This document shows positions 1 through 6,894 of a stretch of DNA of 8,858 nucleotides, in pieces; positions within the stretch are counted from its first letter, which is position 1, and each line of letters begins with the position of its first letter. Made by a program: the position numbers and the translations under genes. Origin of the DNA: Thiohalobacter sp. (lineage in GTDB: Bacteria > Pseudomonadota > Gammaproteobacteria > DSM-19610); NCBI GenBank assembly GCA_027010005.1, contig JALVCM010000366.1:1-8858 (forward strand). The letters run 5' to 3'. The notes beneath the pieces were generated by a model. It worked only from the letters and a program-made list of their open reading frames with translations. It was not told the DNA's origin and made no database searches.

Positions 1-509
1 TTAGCACCCCACATGACAGGGACAAGCACAGCACCACTGTTCCTGAACTCCCCAATCAGAGACTCGTAACCCAATATGGCTCGGTCCCCAATACCAAGAC
101 GATTGCGGGTCTGTAATACAGCGGCCTGGAGTTTGTCGTAGTCGGTAGATGGTGTGGTGATCAGGGTGCGTAGTGCTTGTTGCTCGGGTAAATAGGGCAC
201 GAGCGGCTTGAGCAGCATGCCCATTTCTTCCGCCTTGTTAATATGGGTATTTGTCGTCTTTGCGCTGCCTTTCTTGCGAAATGCGACGACAGGCCGACTG
301 ACGTCATCGGTTTGCACCATTTGTTCAAATGACAGATGGAGGGTGGAGGCAAGTTTCAGAAGTGTTGCGGGGCGAGGAAAGTCTTTGCCTTTCAACCAGT
401 TGGTTATTGCCTGGGCAGAAACGCCTAGCTTGTTGGCAAGGTCTTTCTGCGTCAACCCGTGGTCAGCGAGAGCCTTACGAAGCGCCTCTGTTTTCATGGT
501 TTTCTGCAT
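1..509 (-). CDS. XRE-family helix-turn-helix regulator, C-terminus cut by window edge
   Basis: The reading frame is open from ATG at 509 to the left edge, giving 169 residues, and the last codon is incomplete, so the protein continues outside. Residues about 8-62 form a canonical XRE/Cro-type helix-turn-helix: helix 2 around LTQKDLANKLGVS, recognition helix around AQAITNWLKG, followed by a leucine-rich helix. Residues about 80-169 are less conserved to the eye and contain RNRLGIGDRAILGYESLIGEF and a terminal VPVMWGA. This arrangement resembles proteins with an N-terminal XRE domain and a C-terminal ImmA/IrrE-like (COG2856) metallopeptidase domain, but the diagnostic HExxH would lie outside the window, so that part is inference. 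An in-frame TAA lies 9 nt upstream of ATG 509, inside the -10 box; a second in-frame ATG at 497 is the alternative start. It is transcribed divergently from trpGDC. It is probably a DNA-binding autoregulator; its targets are unknown. Confidence 0.85.
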   Translation of the reverse strand, partial: MQKTMKTEALRKALADHGLTQKDLANKLGVSAQAITNWLKGKDFPRPATLLKLASTLHLSFEQMVQTDDVSRPVVAFRKKGSAKTTNTHINKAEEMGMLLKPLVPYLPEQQALRTLITTPSTDYDKLQAAVLQTRNRLGIGDRAILGYESLIGEFRNSGAVLVPVMWGA

Positions 510-517
510 GTGAGGCG

Positions 518-545
518 ATTATAGTTGTAATTTTCTACAAATCAA
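518..545 (-). promoter_or_regulatory. Predicted promoter of the XRE regulator gene (leaderless)
   Basis: Read on the minus strand, a perfect TATAAT (523-518) is preceded by a 16-nt spacer and TTGATT (545-540, four of six matches to the sigma-70 -35 consensus). The expected start of transcription, about 7 nt after the -10 box, falls at 510-511, one or two bases before ATG 509. The mRNA should therefore have almost no 5' leader, which agrees with the absence of a Shine-Dalgarno sequence. Position of the +1 is inferred, not seen. Confidence 0.6.
525..540. promoter_or_regulatory. Candidate operator dyad in the promoter spacer
   Basis: A perfect inverted repeat, TTGTA-N6-TACAA, occupies nearly the whole spacer between the -35 and -10 hexamers of the XRE gene promoter. 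Size and position fit a site where a dimeric XRE repressor would exclude RNA polymerase, so autorepression is the natural reading. The link to this particular protein is inference. Confidence 0.5.
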
Positions 546-568
546 GTTTATTCAAGTTATAGATTTGT
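537..568. repeat. Nested direct and inverted repeats beside the operator
   Basis: TCAAGTT occurs at 542-548 and again at 552-558, exactly 10 bp apart, so both copies face the same side of the helix. They are flanked by a 7-bp perfect inverted repeat, ACAAATC at 537-543 and GATTTGT at 562-568. These overlap the -35 element of the XRE promoter and its upstream side. They may be additional binding half-sites for the same regulator or for another factor; no known consensus is recognised. Confidence 0.35.
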
Positions 569-746
569 GGCATCGTTTCCAAAGATTTTGTACGGAAATC
601 CACAACAAACAGAGCAATAACTCACATGAGGATGCGGCGGTTATGCGTATCAGCATGGTAGGATGTGCGCCCGGCGTAACAGTGAAAACAGCGAAATAAT
701 GTGTGTACATTGGGCGTACCAAGAAGAAATAAGATTGAAAATCAAT
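569..746. other. Leader region upstream of trpG without a clear promoter
   Basis: This stretch should hold the promoter of trpGDC, but no pair of hexamers with acceptable spacing stands out on the plus strand. A match to the E. coli TrpR operator is not visible. There is a short hairpin, AATGT-GTGT-ACATT, at 698-711, and no GC-rich stem followed by a T run that would form a classical attenuator terminator. Two very short reading frames lie here (626-661 and 699-764); both contain one Trp codon and are listed among the findings because their expression is unproven. Confidence 0.4.
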
Positions 747-750
747 AGGA
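747..750 (+). promoter_or_regulatory. Ribosome binding site deciding the trpG start
   Basis: AGGA at 747-750 lies 10 nt before ATG 761 but only one base before the alternative GTG at 752. This supports ATG 761 as the trpG start, which also gives the family-typical N-terminus [11 protein letters not shown]. Confidence 0.55.
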
Positions 751-760
751 TGTGCCTGAT

Positions 761-1339
761 ATGATCCTGATGATCGATAACTACGACTCCTTCACCTATA
801 ACCTGGTGCAGTACTTCGGTGAGCTGGGCGCGGACGTACGTGTATACCGTAACGACCAGATCACAGTGCAGGAGATCGAGGCGCTGGCGCCGGAGAAGAT
901 CGTCATTTCTCCCGGTCCCTGTACGCCGGACCAGGCGGGTGTGTCGGTGGAAACCATTAAAACCTTTGCCGGACGTATTCCGATCCTTGGCGTGTGCCTG
1001 GGACACCAGAGTATTGGCCAGGCGTTTGGTGGCCGCATTGTGCATGCGGGTGAAATCATGCACGGCAAGACCTCGATGATCTATCATCGTGACGAGGGTG
1101 TGTTCCGTGGCTTGTCGAATCCGCTGGAAGCCACCCGTTATCATTCGCTGGTGATCGAAAAGGACAGCCTGCCGGATTGTCTTGAAGTCACCGCCTGGAC
1201 CGGTAGTGCCGATGGCGAGGTCGATGAAATCATGGGCGTACGGCATCGTGAGTTGCCCGTTGAAGGTGTGCAGTTCCACCCTGAATCCATCCTGACCGAG
1301 CACGGTCATGACATGCTGAAAAATTTTCTGGAGGGTTGA
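761..1339 (+). CDS. trpG: Anthranilate synthase component II (glutamine amidotransferase)
   Basis: This 192-residue class I glutamine amidotransferase releases ammonia from glutamine for TrpE, which makes anthranilate from chorismate in the cytoplasm, the first committed step of tryptophan synthesis. Visible motifs are the N-terminal [16 protein letters not shown], the oxyanion-strand motif SPGPCTP (50-56), the nucleophile Cys79 in GVCLGHQ, and the catalytic His173 and Glu175 in QFHPES. Length is that of an unfused TrpG/PabA, unlike the TrpG-TrpD fusion of E. coli. A frame extends 9 nt further to GTG 752, but the ribosome site favours ATG 761. trpD follows after 3 nt, so the two are cotranscribed. 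trpE is not in the window. In many bacteria this protein also serves as PabA for folate synthesis, and sequence alone does not separate the two roles; the trpDC context argues for TrpG. Confidence 0.96.
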   Translation: MILMIDNYDSFTYNLVQYFGELGADVRVYRNDQITVQEIEALAPEKIVISPGPCTPDQAGVSVETIKTFAGRIPILGVCLGHQSIGQAFGGRIVHAGEIMHGKTSMIYHRDEGVFRGLSNPLEATRYHSLVIEKDSLPDCLEVTAWTGSADGEVDEIMGVRHRELPVEGVQFHPESILTEHGHDMLKNFLEG

Positions 1340-1342
1340 GCG

Positions 1343-2365
1343 ATGGACATGCCGACAGCGATACGCTGTGTCACTGAACGCCAGGACCTGAACGCAGATG
1401 ACATGCATGACGTCATGCAGCTGATCATGACCGGGCAGGCCACACCGGCACAGATCGGTGGTTTCCTGATCGGCCTGCGCATGAAGGGTGAAACCGTCGA
1501 TGAGATCGCTGCTGCGGCAACAGTCATGCGGGAACTGGCGACACCGGTACCGGTCAGGGGTGACCACCTGGTCGATACCTGTGGTACCGGGGGTGACGGC
1601 GCCTCGACGTTCAATATTTCTACCGCCAGTGCCATGGTGACCGCAGCAGCCGGTGCACAGGTTGCCAAGCACGGTAACCGTTCCGTGTCGTCGAGCTGCG
1701 GCAGTGCCGATGTACTGGAAGCTGCGGGTGTCAATCTCGACCTGACGCCGGAGCAGGTCGCTGAATGCGTGGACAAGGTCGGTGTAGGATTTCTGTTTGC
1801 ACCAAAACATCACAGTGCGATGAAACACGCTATCGGCCCACGCAAGGAAATGGGTGTGCGCACCCTGTTCAACCTGCTTGGCCCGCTCACCAACCCGGCC
1901 GGTGCTCCCAACCAGGTGCTCGGTGTCTTCAGCGCCGACTGGGTCGAGCCGCTGGCACAGGTGCTTGGTAAACTTGGTAGCCGGCACGTGCTGGTCGTAC
2001 ATGCTGATGATGGACTGGATGAGATCAGTATTGGTTCGGCAACGCAGGTTGCCGAGCTGAAAGACGGCAAGGTCAGCTGCTACCGCATCGAACCTTCGCA
2101 GTTTGGTATGCAGACAGCCGATGTATCGGCACTGGCCGTGAAGGATGCACAGGAGAGCCTGGCCGTCATCAGACAGGTGTTTGATAATACACCCGGTGCC
2201 GCACGCGATATTGTGGCGCTGAACGCCGGCGCCGCCATTTATGCTGCGGGTCTTTCCGACAGCCTGGCAGACGGGGTGAACAAGGCGCTTGAGACAATTG
2301 CCTCGGGCGCCGCAAAACAGACCTTTGCCCGGCTCATCGAGGTCAGTAATGACTTTGTGTCATAA
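1343..2365 (+). CDS. trpD: Anthranilate phosphoribosyltransferase
   Basis: TrpD transfers the phosphoribosyl group of PRPP to anthranilate, the second step of tryptophan synthesis. The 340-residue protein shows the family landmarks: the PRPP/pyrophosphate-binding loop DTCGTGGDG (78-86) followed by STFNIST, the KHGNRSVSS segment (109-117) leading into [12 protein letters not shown], and [21 protein letters not shown] (165-185). Length is normal for an unfused TrpD. A Shine-Dalgarno GGAGGG at 1330-1335 lies inside the end of trpG, 7 nt before ATG 1343, so translation is probably coupled to trpG. The loop usually read as SSKSGSADVLE is [11 protein letters not shown] here, a mild substitution. 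Confidence in identity is very high. Confidence 0.97.
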   Translation: MDMPTAIRCVTERQDLNADDMHDVMQLIMTGQATPAQIGGFLIGLRMKGETVDEIAAAATVMRELATPVPVRGDHLVDTCGTGGDGASTFNISTASAMVTAAAGAQVAKHGNRSVSSSCGSADVLEAAGVNLDLTPEQVAECVDKVGVGFLFAPKHHSAMKHAIGPRKEMGVRTLFNLLGPLTNPAGAPNQVLGVFSADWVEPLAQVLGKLGSRHVLVVHADDGLDEISIGSATQVAELKDGKVSCYRIEPSQFGMQTADVSALAVKDAQESLAVIRQVFDNTPGAARDIVALNAGAAIYAAGLSDSLADGVNKALETIASGAAKQTFARLIEVSNDFVS

Positions 2366-2382
2366 GCGGCTATTTTGCCGCT
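2365..2382 (+). other. Small stem-loop between trpD and trpC
   Basis: AGCGGC (2365-2370) and GCCGCT (2377-2382) form a 6-bp GC-rich stem around a TATTTT loop, starting at the last base of the trpD stop codon. No T run follows, so it is unlikely to be an intrinsic terminator. It may protect the upstream mRNA end or simply be chance. Confidence 0.3.
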
Positions 2383-2408
2383 GAACATACCCTTCCGGAA
2401 TAACACCA

Positions 2409-3206
2409 ATGTCAGATACCCCCGACATCCTGAAAAAAATCCTCCGGCGTAAAACAGAGGAAATCGCCGAACGTCGTGCCAGGGTTCCATTACAGGCGTT
2501 ACGTGAAACGGTTGAAAACGCCGATACGCCGAGAGGCTTCCTGCAGGCATTGCGCCGGCGTGCCGTCGGGGGTGATGCGGCCGTCATCGCCGAAATCAAG
2601 AAGGCCTCACCCAGCAAGGGCATATTGAGAGAATACTTTGTGCCTGCCGAAATTGCTGCCAGTTATGAAAAGGGCGGGGCGACCTGCCTGTCCGTATTGA
2701 CCGATATCGATTTCTTCCAGGGTGCGGATGTCTACCTGCAGCAGGCCCGTGCCGCCTGTCATCTGCCGGTGCTGCGCAAGGATTTTGTGATTGACCCTTA
2801 CCAGGTATGGGAGGCGAGAGTGCTGGGTGCGGACTGCATCCTGCTGATCGTCGCCGCCCTTGATGATACGGGGTTGCGGGAGTTGCTGGATCTGGCCGGT
2901 GAGCTCGGTATGGATGCGCTGGTGGAAGTGCACGATGCAGAGGAAATGGCACGTGCACTGGCCACACCGGCAGCGTTGATCGGTGTGAATAACCGTAACC
3001 TGCGGACCTTTGAGACCAGTCTGGACACCACCCTGGCCCTGAAGCAGGGTTTCCCGGAAGACCGCTTACTGGTGACCGAGAGTGGTATTCATACCTCCGA
3101 TGATGTGCAGCGTATGCACGCGGCCGGTGTGCATGCCTTTCTGGTGGGTGAAGCCTTTATGAAGGCCGATGATCCCGGGGCCAGGTTGCGGGAACTCTTC
3201 TTCTGA
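2409..3206 (+). CDS. trpC: Indole-3-glycerol phosphate synthase
   Basis: TrpC closes the ring of carboxyphenylamino-deoxyribulose phosphate to give indole-3-glycerol phosphate. The 265-residue protein is a single (beta/alpha)8 barrel with all recognisable catalytic positions: Glu62 and Lys64 in [11 protein letters not shown], Lys124 in VLRKDFV, Glu173 in LVEVHD, the asparagines of GVNNRNL (192-198) and Glu224-Ser225 in VTESGI. An acidic-basic N-terminal helix ([18 protein letters not shown]) precedes the barrel, as usual. It lacks the TrpF half fused to TrpC in enterobacteria, so trpF must be elsewhere. The gap to trpD is 43 nt and the site before ATG 2409 is weak (CGGAA, 2396-2400). It is the last gene of the operon and converges on nosL. 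Confidence 0.97.
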   Translation: MSDTPDILKKILRRKTEEIAERRARVPLQALRETVENADTPRGFLQALRRRAVGGDAAVIAEIKKASPSKGILREYFVPAEIAASYEKGGATCLSVLTDIDFFQGADVYLQQARAACHLPVLRKDFVIDPYQVWEARVLGADCILLIVAALDDTGLRELLDLAGELGMDALVEVHDAEEMARALATPAALIGVNNRNLRTFETSLDTTLALKQGFPEDRLLVTESGIHTSDDVQRMHAAGVHAFLVGEAFMKADDPGARLRELFF

Positions 3207-3221
3207 CCGGGCTTGCGGAGT

Positions 3222-3275
3222 CGGGAACCTCCCTGGATGTAAAATAACGAGCGACAAATGAAGCGGGGGTTCCCG
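3222..3275. terminator. Possible bidirectional transcription end between trpC and nosL
   Basis: CGGGAACCTCC (3222-3232) and GGGGGTTCCCG (3265-3275) are complementary over 11 positions with a single G-U wobble, enclosing 32 nt. The repeat fills the space between two convergent operons, where transcription from both sides should stop. It lacks a T run on either strand and the loop is long, so it does not meet the intrinsic-terminator pattern; Rho-dependent ending or a dispersed repeat are alternatives. Confidence 0.35.
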
Positions 3276-3286
3276 GGGTGCAGGGA

Positions 3287-3787
3287 TTACTCAACAGTCC
3301 CGGGAATGCTGTCAGGGGGAAGGGTGTCGAAGGTATAGATCTTTCCACCATGCTGCTCCATAAACTGCTCTGCCGCTTTGCGGCTGGCAAAAGGTACCAC
3401 TTCCGGTGCCTGCATGCCGCCGACACGGTCACTCCCTGTCACATAAAATGCCTTGCGGGCGTCGATCCATGTACCAGGTTCAGGCTGGTTCCAGCTGGCA
3501 CGCCCGATGTCCGTGACATAGATCGCGGCAATGTTTTTCGGTTCACCCGGCAGCCGGGTAAAGGCAATGGTGTCGCGTACCGAGGTGAACCACAGCGGCT
3601 GCTCCCGGTCGGTCAGAAACACCTGACCCTTGGGTCCGTTGTGGTCCAGCACAGTCATGCCGCAAAAATAACCGACAGCGTCACGGGTCAGTTCCTGTGG
3701 TGCCGGTACAGCAGCAGGCTGTCGCTCACTGCAGGATGTAGCCAGGACGACCAGCAGTGCAACAAGGATTCGTTGATACAACATCAT
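3287..3787 (-). CDS. nosL: NosL, copper-chaperone lipoprotein for N2O reductase
   Basis: NosL is an outer-membrane-anchored periplasmic lipoprotein that supplies Cu(I) for building the copper centres of NosZ. The 166-residue protein starts with a short basic-hydrophobic signal ending in LATSC, a lipobox with the lipidated cysteine at residue 19. The family hallmark CGM (in YFCGMTVL) follows about 22 residues later and provides copper-binding side chains; a second family segment, GGMQAPEVVPFASRKAAEQFM, and the C-terminal GGKIYTFDTLP are also present. Possible starts are GTG 3790, ATG 3787 and ATG 3784; ATG 3787 lies 9 nt from GGGAA (3801-3797) and is preferred. It begins 3 nt after the nosY stop, so it is the last gene of the nos operon in this window. 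No nosX (ApbE-like) gene follows. Confidence 0.93.
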   Translation of the reverse strand: MMLYQRILVALLVVLATSCSERQPAAVPAPQELTRDAVGYFCGMTVLDHNGPKGQVFLTDREQPLWFTSVRDTIAFTRLPGEPKNIAAIYVTDIGRASWNQPEPGTWIDARKAFYVTGSDRVGGMQAPEVVPFASRKAAEQFMEQHGGKIYTFDTLPPDSIPGTVE

Positions 3788-3790
3788 CAC

Positions 3791-4618
3791 TCACAATTCC
3801 CGTCGGTGGAAGACTGTCATGGTTGCGGCCAGCGGTAACACAACCCAGCTTGTCAGCAGGCCCAGCAACAGTGGTACGCTGAAATCGGAACGGGCGGCGA
3901 CACCGGCAATACCCGCTACCTGGCCCACGGTATCAAATGTTGTCAGGTTCAATAACCGGTAAGTATCTGACGGGCTGATCAGCATCAGGCCTGAAAACAG
4001 GGCCTGGCCGATTTTTTGTTCGTGGTCCGCGAGTAACAGGCCAAGCAGTGCAAGGTCATACAATACGACAAAAATCAGCCATAGCACGATGGCGGCGCCG
4101 GCCGCGGTACTGCGCTCCCGTACCAGCACACTCACCAGGTAACCAAGTGCGACAAACACAGCGCCAAGCAGCAGCGAGCTGCCCATCATGGTGGCATAAG
4201 CCTGCCAACCCTCGATGCCGTTATCCGTAAACAGTACCGTGATCACGGCAGCACCACCATAGCCGACTGCAACCGCGGTCAGCAGGATCATCATGTGTCC
4301 GAAAAACTTGCCCATCACCACCTGCCAGCGCGCGACCGGATAGGTCAGCAGCAACAACATCGTACCGCGCTCGAACTCACCGACCAGCGCATCAAATGAC
4401 AGTAGCAGTGCAATCAGCGGTAACAGGTAGACACTCAGACTGGTCAGGCTGACCACGCTGACGTCCAGTGCGCCGGCACGAATCGTACCGGTAGGCGCTG
4501 ACCCTACCAGCATCAGTGCCAGTGCCGTGGCGCCCAGCAGAATAATGGCGGCGGCTACCCAGCGGTTGCGCAACCCGTCAAGAAATTCATTCATCGCCAG
4601 TATGGCTATCGCTCTCAT
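3791..4618 (-). CDS. nosY: NosY, ABC-2-type permease of the NosDFY complex
   Basis: This 275-residue inner-membrane protein is the transmembrane partner of the NosF ATPase. Together with periplasmic NosD they are needed for assembly of the CuZ centre of NosZ, passing energy or sulfur/copper cargo across the membrane. Six hydrophobic segments can be read at roughly 20-40, 58-75, 107-129, 143-166, 171-196 and 247-270. Between the second and third lies the ABC-2 coupling segment GEFERGTMLLLLTYPVARWQ, and the large periplasmic stretch includes SPSDTYRLLNL, typical of NosY. ATG 4618 overlaps the nosF stop as ATGA, a sign of translational coupling. Length matches the family (about 275). The identity rests on both sequence and position. 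Confidence 0.95.
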   Translation of the reverse strand: MRAIAILAMNEFLDGLRNRWVAAAIILLGATALALMLVGSAPTGTIRAGALDVSVVSLTSLSVYLLPLIALLLSFDALVGEFERGTMLLLLTYPVARWQVVMGKFFGHMMILLTAVAVGYGGAAVITVLFTDNGIEGWQAYATMMGSSLLLGAVFVALGYLVSVLVRERSTAAGAAIVLWLIFVVLYDLALLGLLLADHEQKIGQALFSGLMLISPSDTYRLLNLTTFDTVGQVAGIAGVAARSDFSVPLLLGLLTSWVVLPLAATMTVFHRREL

Positions 4619-5535
4619 TGCGGTTGTACATGCTCCATGTAGTAGTTGTAAATGTCATCCAGCCGTGGCGGTATCACATCCATATCCTCGATCACGTCAC
4701 CAAAGCCGGCGATATGCCGGAACAGCACCATCCGGGAAGTCCCCAGGCAGGACAGATCGATACCGTGGTCATTGACCCGTTGTATCTCACCCATTGGTGC
4801 AAGCCGCTCGGCAATACTGGCGGTATGTCCTGCCATTACCCTGAGCCGCACGACGATGGGGAGACTGGCCTGGTGTGATAATTCGGACAGCGTTCCACAG
4901 GCTACAATGGCACCGTTTTTCATAATAGCAATCCGGTCGGCACGCGCCTCGACTTCGTTGAGGGAATGCGACGAAGTCAGTGACGTGGTACCCGACAGGC
5001 TGAGCGTGTCGATCAGGTCGTAGAACTGTCTGCGCAGCGTGGGGTCCAGGCCGCTGGTCGGTTCGTCCAGAAACAGCAGTTGCGGGTTACCCAGCATGGC
5101 CTGGGCAAGTCCGAGCCGCTGGCGCATACCCTTGGAATAGGTGCTTACCCGCCGGTCTGCGGCCTGCTCCAGACCGACCTGTGCAAGGATGGGCTGACAC
5201 TTGGCCACGGCAACACCTTTCAACCTGGCATAGAAGGCCAGTACTTCCCGGCCTTTCATGGCGCTGTGAAAAGCCACGCTTTCAGGCAGGTAGCCGATGG
5301 CGCGGCGTTGTGCCGCTGCGGCCGTCGCCGGGTTGCTGCCGAGCACGCGCAGTTGTCCTGCGCTCGGGTGGGTGAGTCCCAGCATCAGTTTCATCAGGGT
5401 GGTCTTGCCGGCGCCGTTATGGCCAATCAGCACCATGCGCTCGCCGCTACGGACGGACAGGTCAACATCGCTCACTACGGTTTTGTCGCCATAGCGTTTG
5501 ACCACACCGGTCACTTCAATTGCCTTGTCAGCCAC
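4615..5535 (-). CDS. nosF: NosF, ATPase subunit of the NosDFY complex
   Basis: NosF is the cytoplasmic ATP-hydrolysing subunit that drives the NosDFY maturation complex. The 306-residue protein has a complete nucleotide-binding domain: Walker A GHNGAGKT (38-45), a Q-loop region reading GYLPESV (81-87) with Glu in place of Gln as is common in NosF and related drug/haem-type ATPases, the signature YSKGM (133-137), Walker B LLFLDEP followed by the D-loop SGLDP (153-165), and the switch His180 in TSSHSLNEVE. The last 90 residues form the extension seen in this family. The start is GTG 5535, giving VADKAIEVTGVVKRYG; it overlaps the nosD stop by 8 nt, and only a diffuse G-rich stretch precedes it, so translation probably depends on coupling to nosD. 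Confidence 0.96.
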   Translation of the reverse strand: MADKAIEVTGVVKRYGDKTVVSDVDLSVRSGERMVLIGHNGAGKTTLMKLMLGLTHPSAGQLRVLGSNPATAAAAQRRAIGYLPESVAFHSAMKGREVLAFYARLKGVAVAKCQPILAQVGLEQAADRRVSTYSKGMRQRLGLAQAMLGNPQLLFLDEPTSGLDPTLRRQFYDLIDTLSLSGTTSLTSSHSLNEVEARADRIAIMKNGAIVACGTLSELSHQASLPIVVRLRVMAGHTASIAERLAPMGEIQRVNDHGIDLSCLGTSRMVLFRHIAGFGDVIEDMDVIPPRLDDIYNYYMEHVQPQ

Positions 5536-6805
5536 TGGCCTGCCCCCGCGTTTGTCCTTTCGGTTGCTCCATCAGTGGCGCACTGTCTTTTACTCCGCCG
5601 GGATGCAGTGTGGGAAATTCGGACTGTGCCCACCTCAGTACCTGTACTGCCGGGCTGTTGAGCAGCAGTTTGGCCATGGGGTGACGCCAGATGATCTGGT
5701 CGACCAGGTCATTCGGCTGGTAGGGTTGATCCGCAATTCCATCATCATCGAGATCAAAGGCCGGGTTGTCGCTCCAGTAGTTACCGCGTCCATTGAGGGA
5801 CCACTCGATATAGCGGGTTCCGACATATTTTACCTGCGTGCGATTGTTTACAAACGCATTGTCGTACACCTGGTTACGTTCGGACCCGGCGGTAAAATGA
5901 ATGCCAATGCGGCAGCCCTCAAAGGTATTTCCGTGAAATCGATTGATATTGGCGTTATAGATAAAAACACATTTCTCCGCACCACCCGTGACCCGGTTGC
6001 CGCTGATGTCGGAGTTGTTGGCATAGTTAAAAAACAGCCCGCGATCACGGTCAGTGTCAGATACATTGTTGAAAATCTTCAGATGGTGAGAATACATCAG
6101 TGCATAACCGACGTGGTTACCGATCGACAGGTTGTCGCTGACCTCACTGTCATTGGTATACATGTAATGGATGGCGAAACGTAAGTCCCGCAGGCGGTTG
6201 CCGCGAAACACATTGTTGCGGCTGGTGGTCACAAAGATGCCATCGCGGCCGTAGCGGATATCGTTGTCTTCAACCACCGAACCGGGCGTATTCCAGAGCT
6301 GGATGCCGTTGCCACGATCGTTCACGTGCGGATCGGTGCTGCCGATGATGACGTTGCTCCGCACCACGGCGTCATCCGGACCTTTCAGGTAGATGCCGAT
6401 CAGGTTTTTCTCCAGCCGGTTGCTGTCAATCAGCGCACGGTCTCCGTCGACGGTTACAAAAATGCCGCTGTCCTCGGTCGCCAGACTGGTACCGGAATTG
6501 CGCACGGTTACACCGCGCACAACAATATCCGGCGCTGCTACGGTAATCACCTTGCCCACGCCTCCGCCATCGATAACACTGGAGTCTCTGCCGTGCAACT
6601 CCAGTGGCCGATCGATCGTGATTGCGCCCGCATACACGCCATCCTGGAGCAGCAGGTGGTCGCCGGGGCTGGCCTGGTCAATCGCCCGTTGCAGTGTTCC
6701 TGCGCCGGGCAGCACCGTCCGGTCCTGCGCCATAAGTGGCGCAGAGAGACAGACAGCCAGTAACAGCAGAAACCCGCCTGCCAGTGTCAGGCAAGTTCTG
6801 ACCAC
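5528..6805 (-). CDS. nosD: NosD, periplasmic beta-helix maturation protein
   Basis: NosD is the periplasmic subunit of NosDFY, required for CuZ assembly in NosZ. From GTG 6805 it has 425 residues: a signal peptide (VRTCLTLAGGFLLLLAVCLSAPLMAQ), then a right-handed parallel beta-helix of the carbohydrate-binding/sugar-hydrolase (CASH) type, visible as repeated N-x-V/I-x-x-N turns (for example NNVFRGNRL, NSDISGNRV, NRFHGNTF, NQVYDNAF), and a C-terminal region with GRGNYWSDNPAFDLDDDGIAD, strongly typical of NosD. The N-terminus is uncertain: the frame is open upstream through a repeat to 6949, inside nosZ. ATG 6871 would add 22 residues encoded by the repeat. GTG 6805 gives a clean signal peptide but no adjacent ribosome site. 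It overlaps nosF by 8 nt. Confidence 0.9.
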   Translation of the reverse strand: MVRTCLTLAGGFLLLLAVCLSAPLMAQDRTVLPGAGTLQRAIDQASPGDHLLLQDGVYAGAITIDRPLELHGRDSSVIDGGGVGKVITVAAPDIVVRGVTVRNSGTSLATEDSGIFVTVDGDRALIDSNRLEKNLIGIYLKGPDDAVVRSNVIIGSTDPHVNDRGNGIQLWNTPGSVVEDNDIRYGRDGIFVTTSRNNVFRGNRLRDLRFAIHYMYTNDSEVSDNLSIGNHVGYALMYSHHLKIFNNVSDTDRDRGLFFNYANNSDISGNRVTGGAEKCVFIYNANINRFHGNTFEGCRIGIHFTAGSERNQVYDNAFVNNRTQVKYVGTRYIEWSLNGRGNYWSDNPAFDLDDDGIADQPYQPNDLVDQIIWRHPMAKLLLNSPAVQVLRWAQSEFPTLHPGGVKDSAPLMEQPKGQTRGQASG

Positions 6806-6806
6806 C

Positions 6807-6876
6807 CCGTCATGCCGGCGCAGGCCGGCATCCAGTACGTTAAACCCCTGGATGCCGGCCTGCGCCGGCATGACGG
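6807..6876. repeat. REP/MITE-like double palindrome between nosZ and nosD
   Basis: Two perfectly complementary 29-bp arms (6807-6835 and 6848-6876) enclose a 12-nt loop, TACGTTAAACCC. Each arm contains its own palindrome, ATGCCGGC-(4 nt)-GCCGGCAT, so alternative hairpins or a cruciform are possible. The outer ends read CCGTC and GACGG, and no target-site duplication is evident in the flanks. Repeats with this GTCATGCCGGC core are, to my knowledge, widely dispersed in beta- and gammaproteobacterial genomes, where their translation gives spurious peptides beginning MPAQAGI. No transposase is encoded, so movement would need a partner in trans. As RNA it would form a very stable stem just after nosZ. 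Confidence 0.88.
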
Positions 6877-6894
6877 ATGAGAATCTGATCAGAA

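Noticed and set aside
208..513. A 101-codon plus-strand frame opposite the XRE gene
   Set aside because: The minus-strand frame encodes a recognisable helix-turn-helix protein with a good promoter, so the plus-strand frame is a shadow.
698..711. AATGT-GTGT-ACATT hairpin as an intrinsic attenuator terminator of trpG
   Set aside because: The stem is only 5 bp and AT-rich, and no T run follows; it does not meet the terminator pattern.
650..2002. A 450-codon open frame on the minus strand opposite trpG and trpD
   Set aside because: It lies antisense to two clear trp genes, has low-complexity His/Arg/Thr-rich composition, and matches no recognisable domain; it is a shadow of plus-strand codon usage.
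5498..6184. A 228-codon plus-strand frame opposite nosD
   Set aside because: Its valine/isoleucine-rich sequence reflects the antisense of the NosD beta-helix repeats; there is no independent evidence for a gene.
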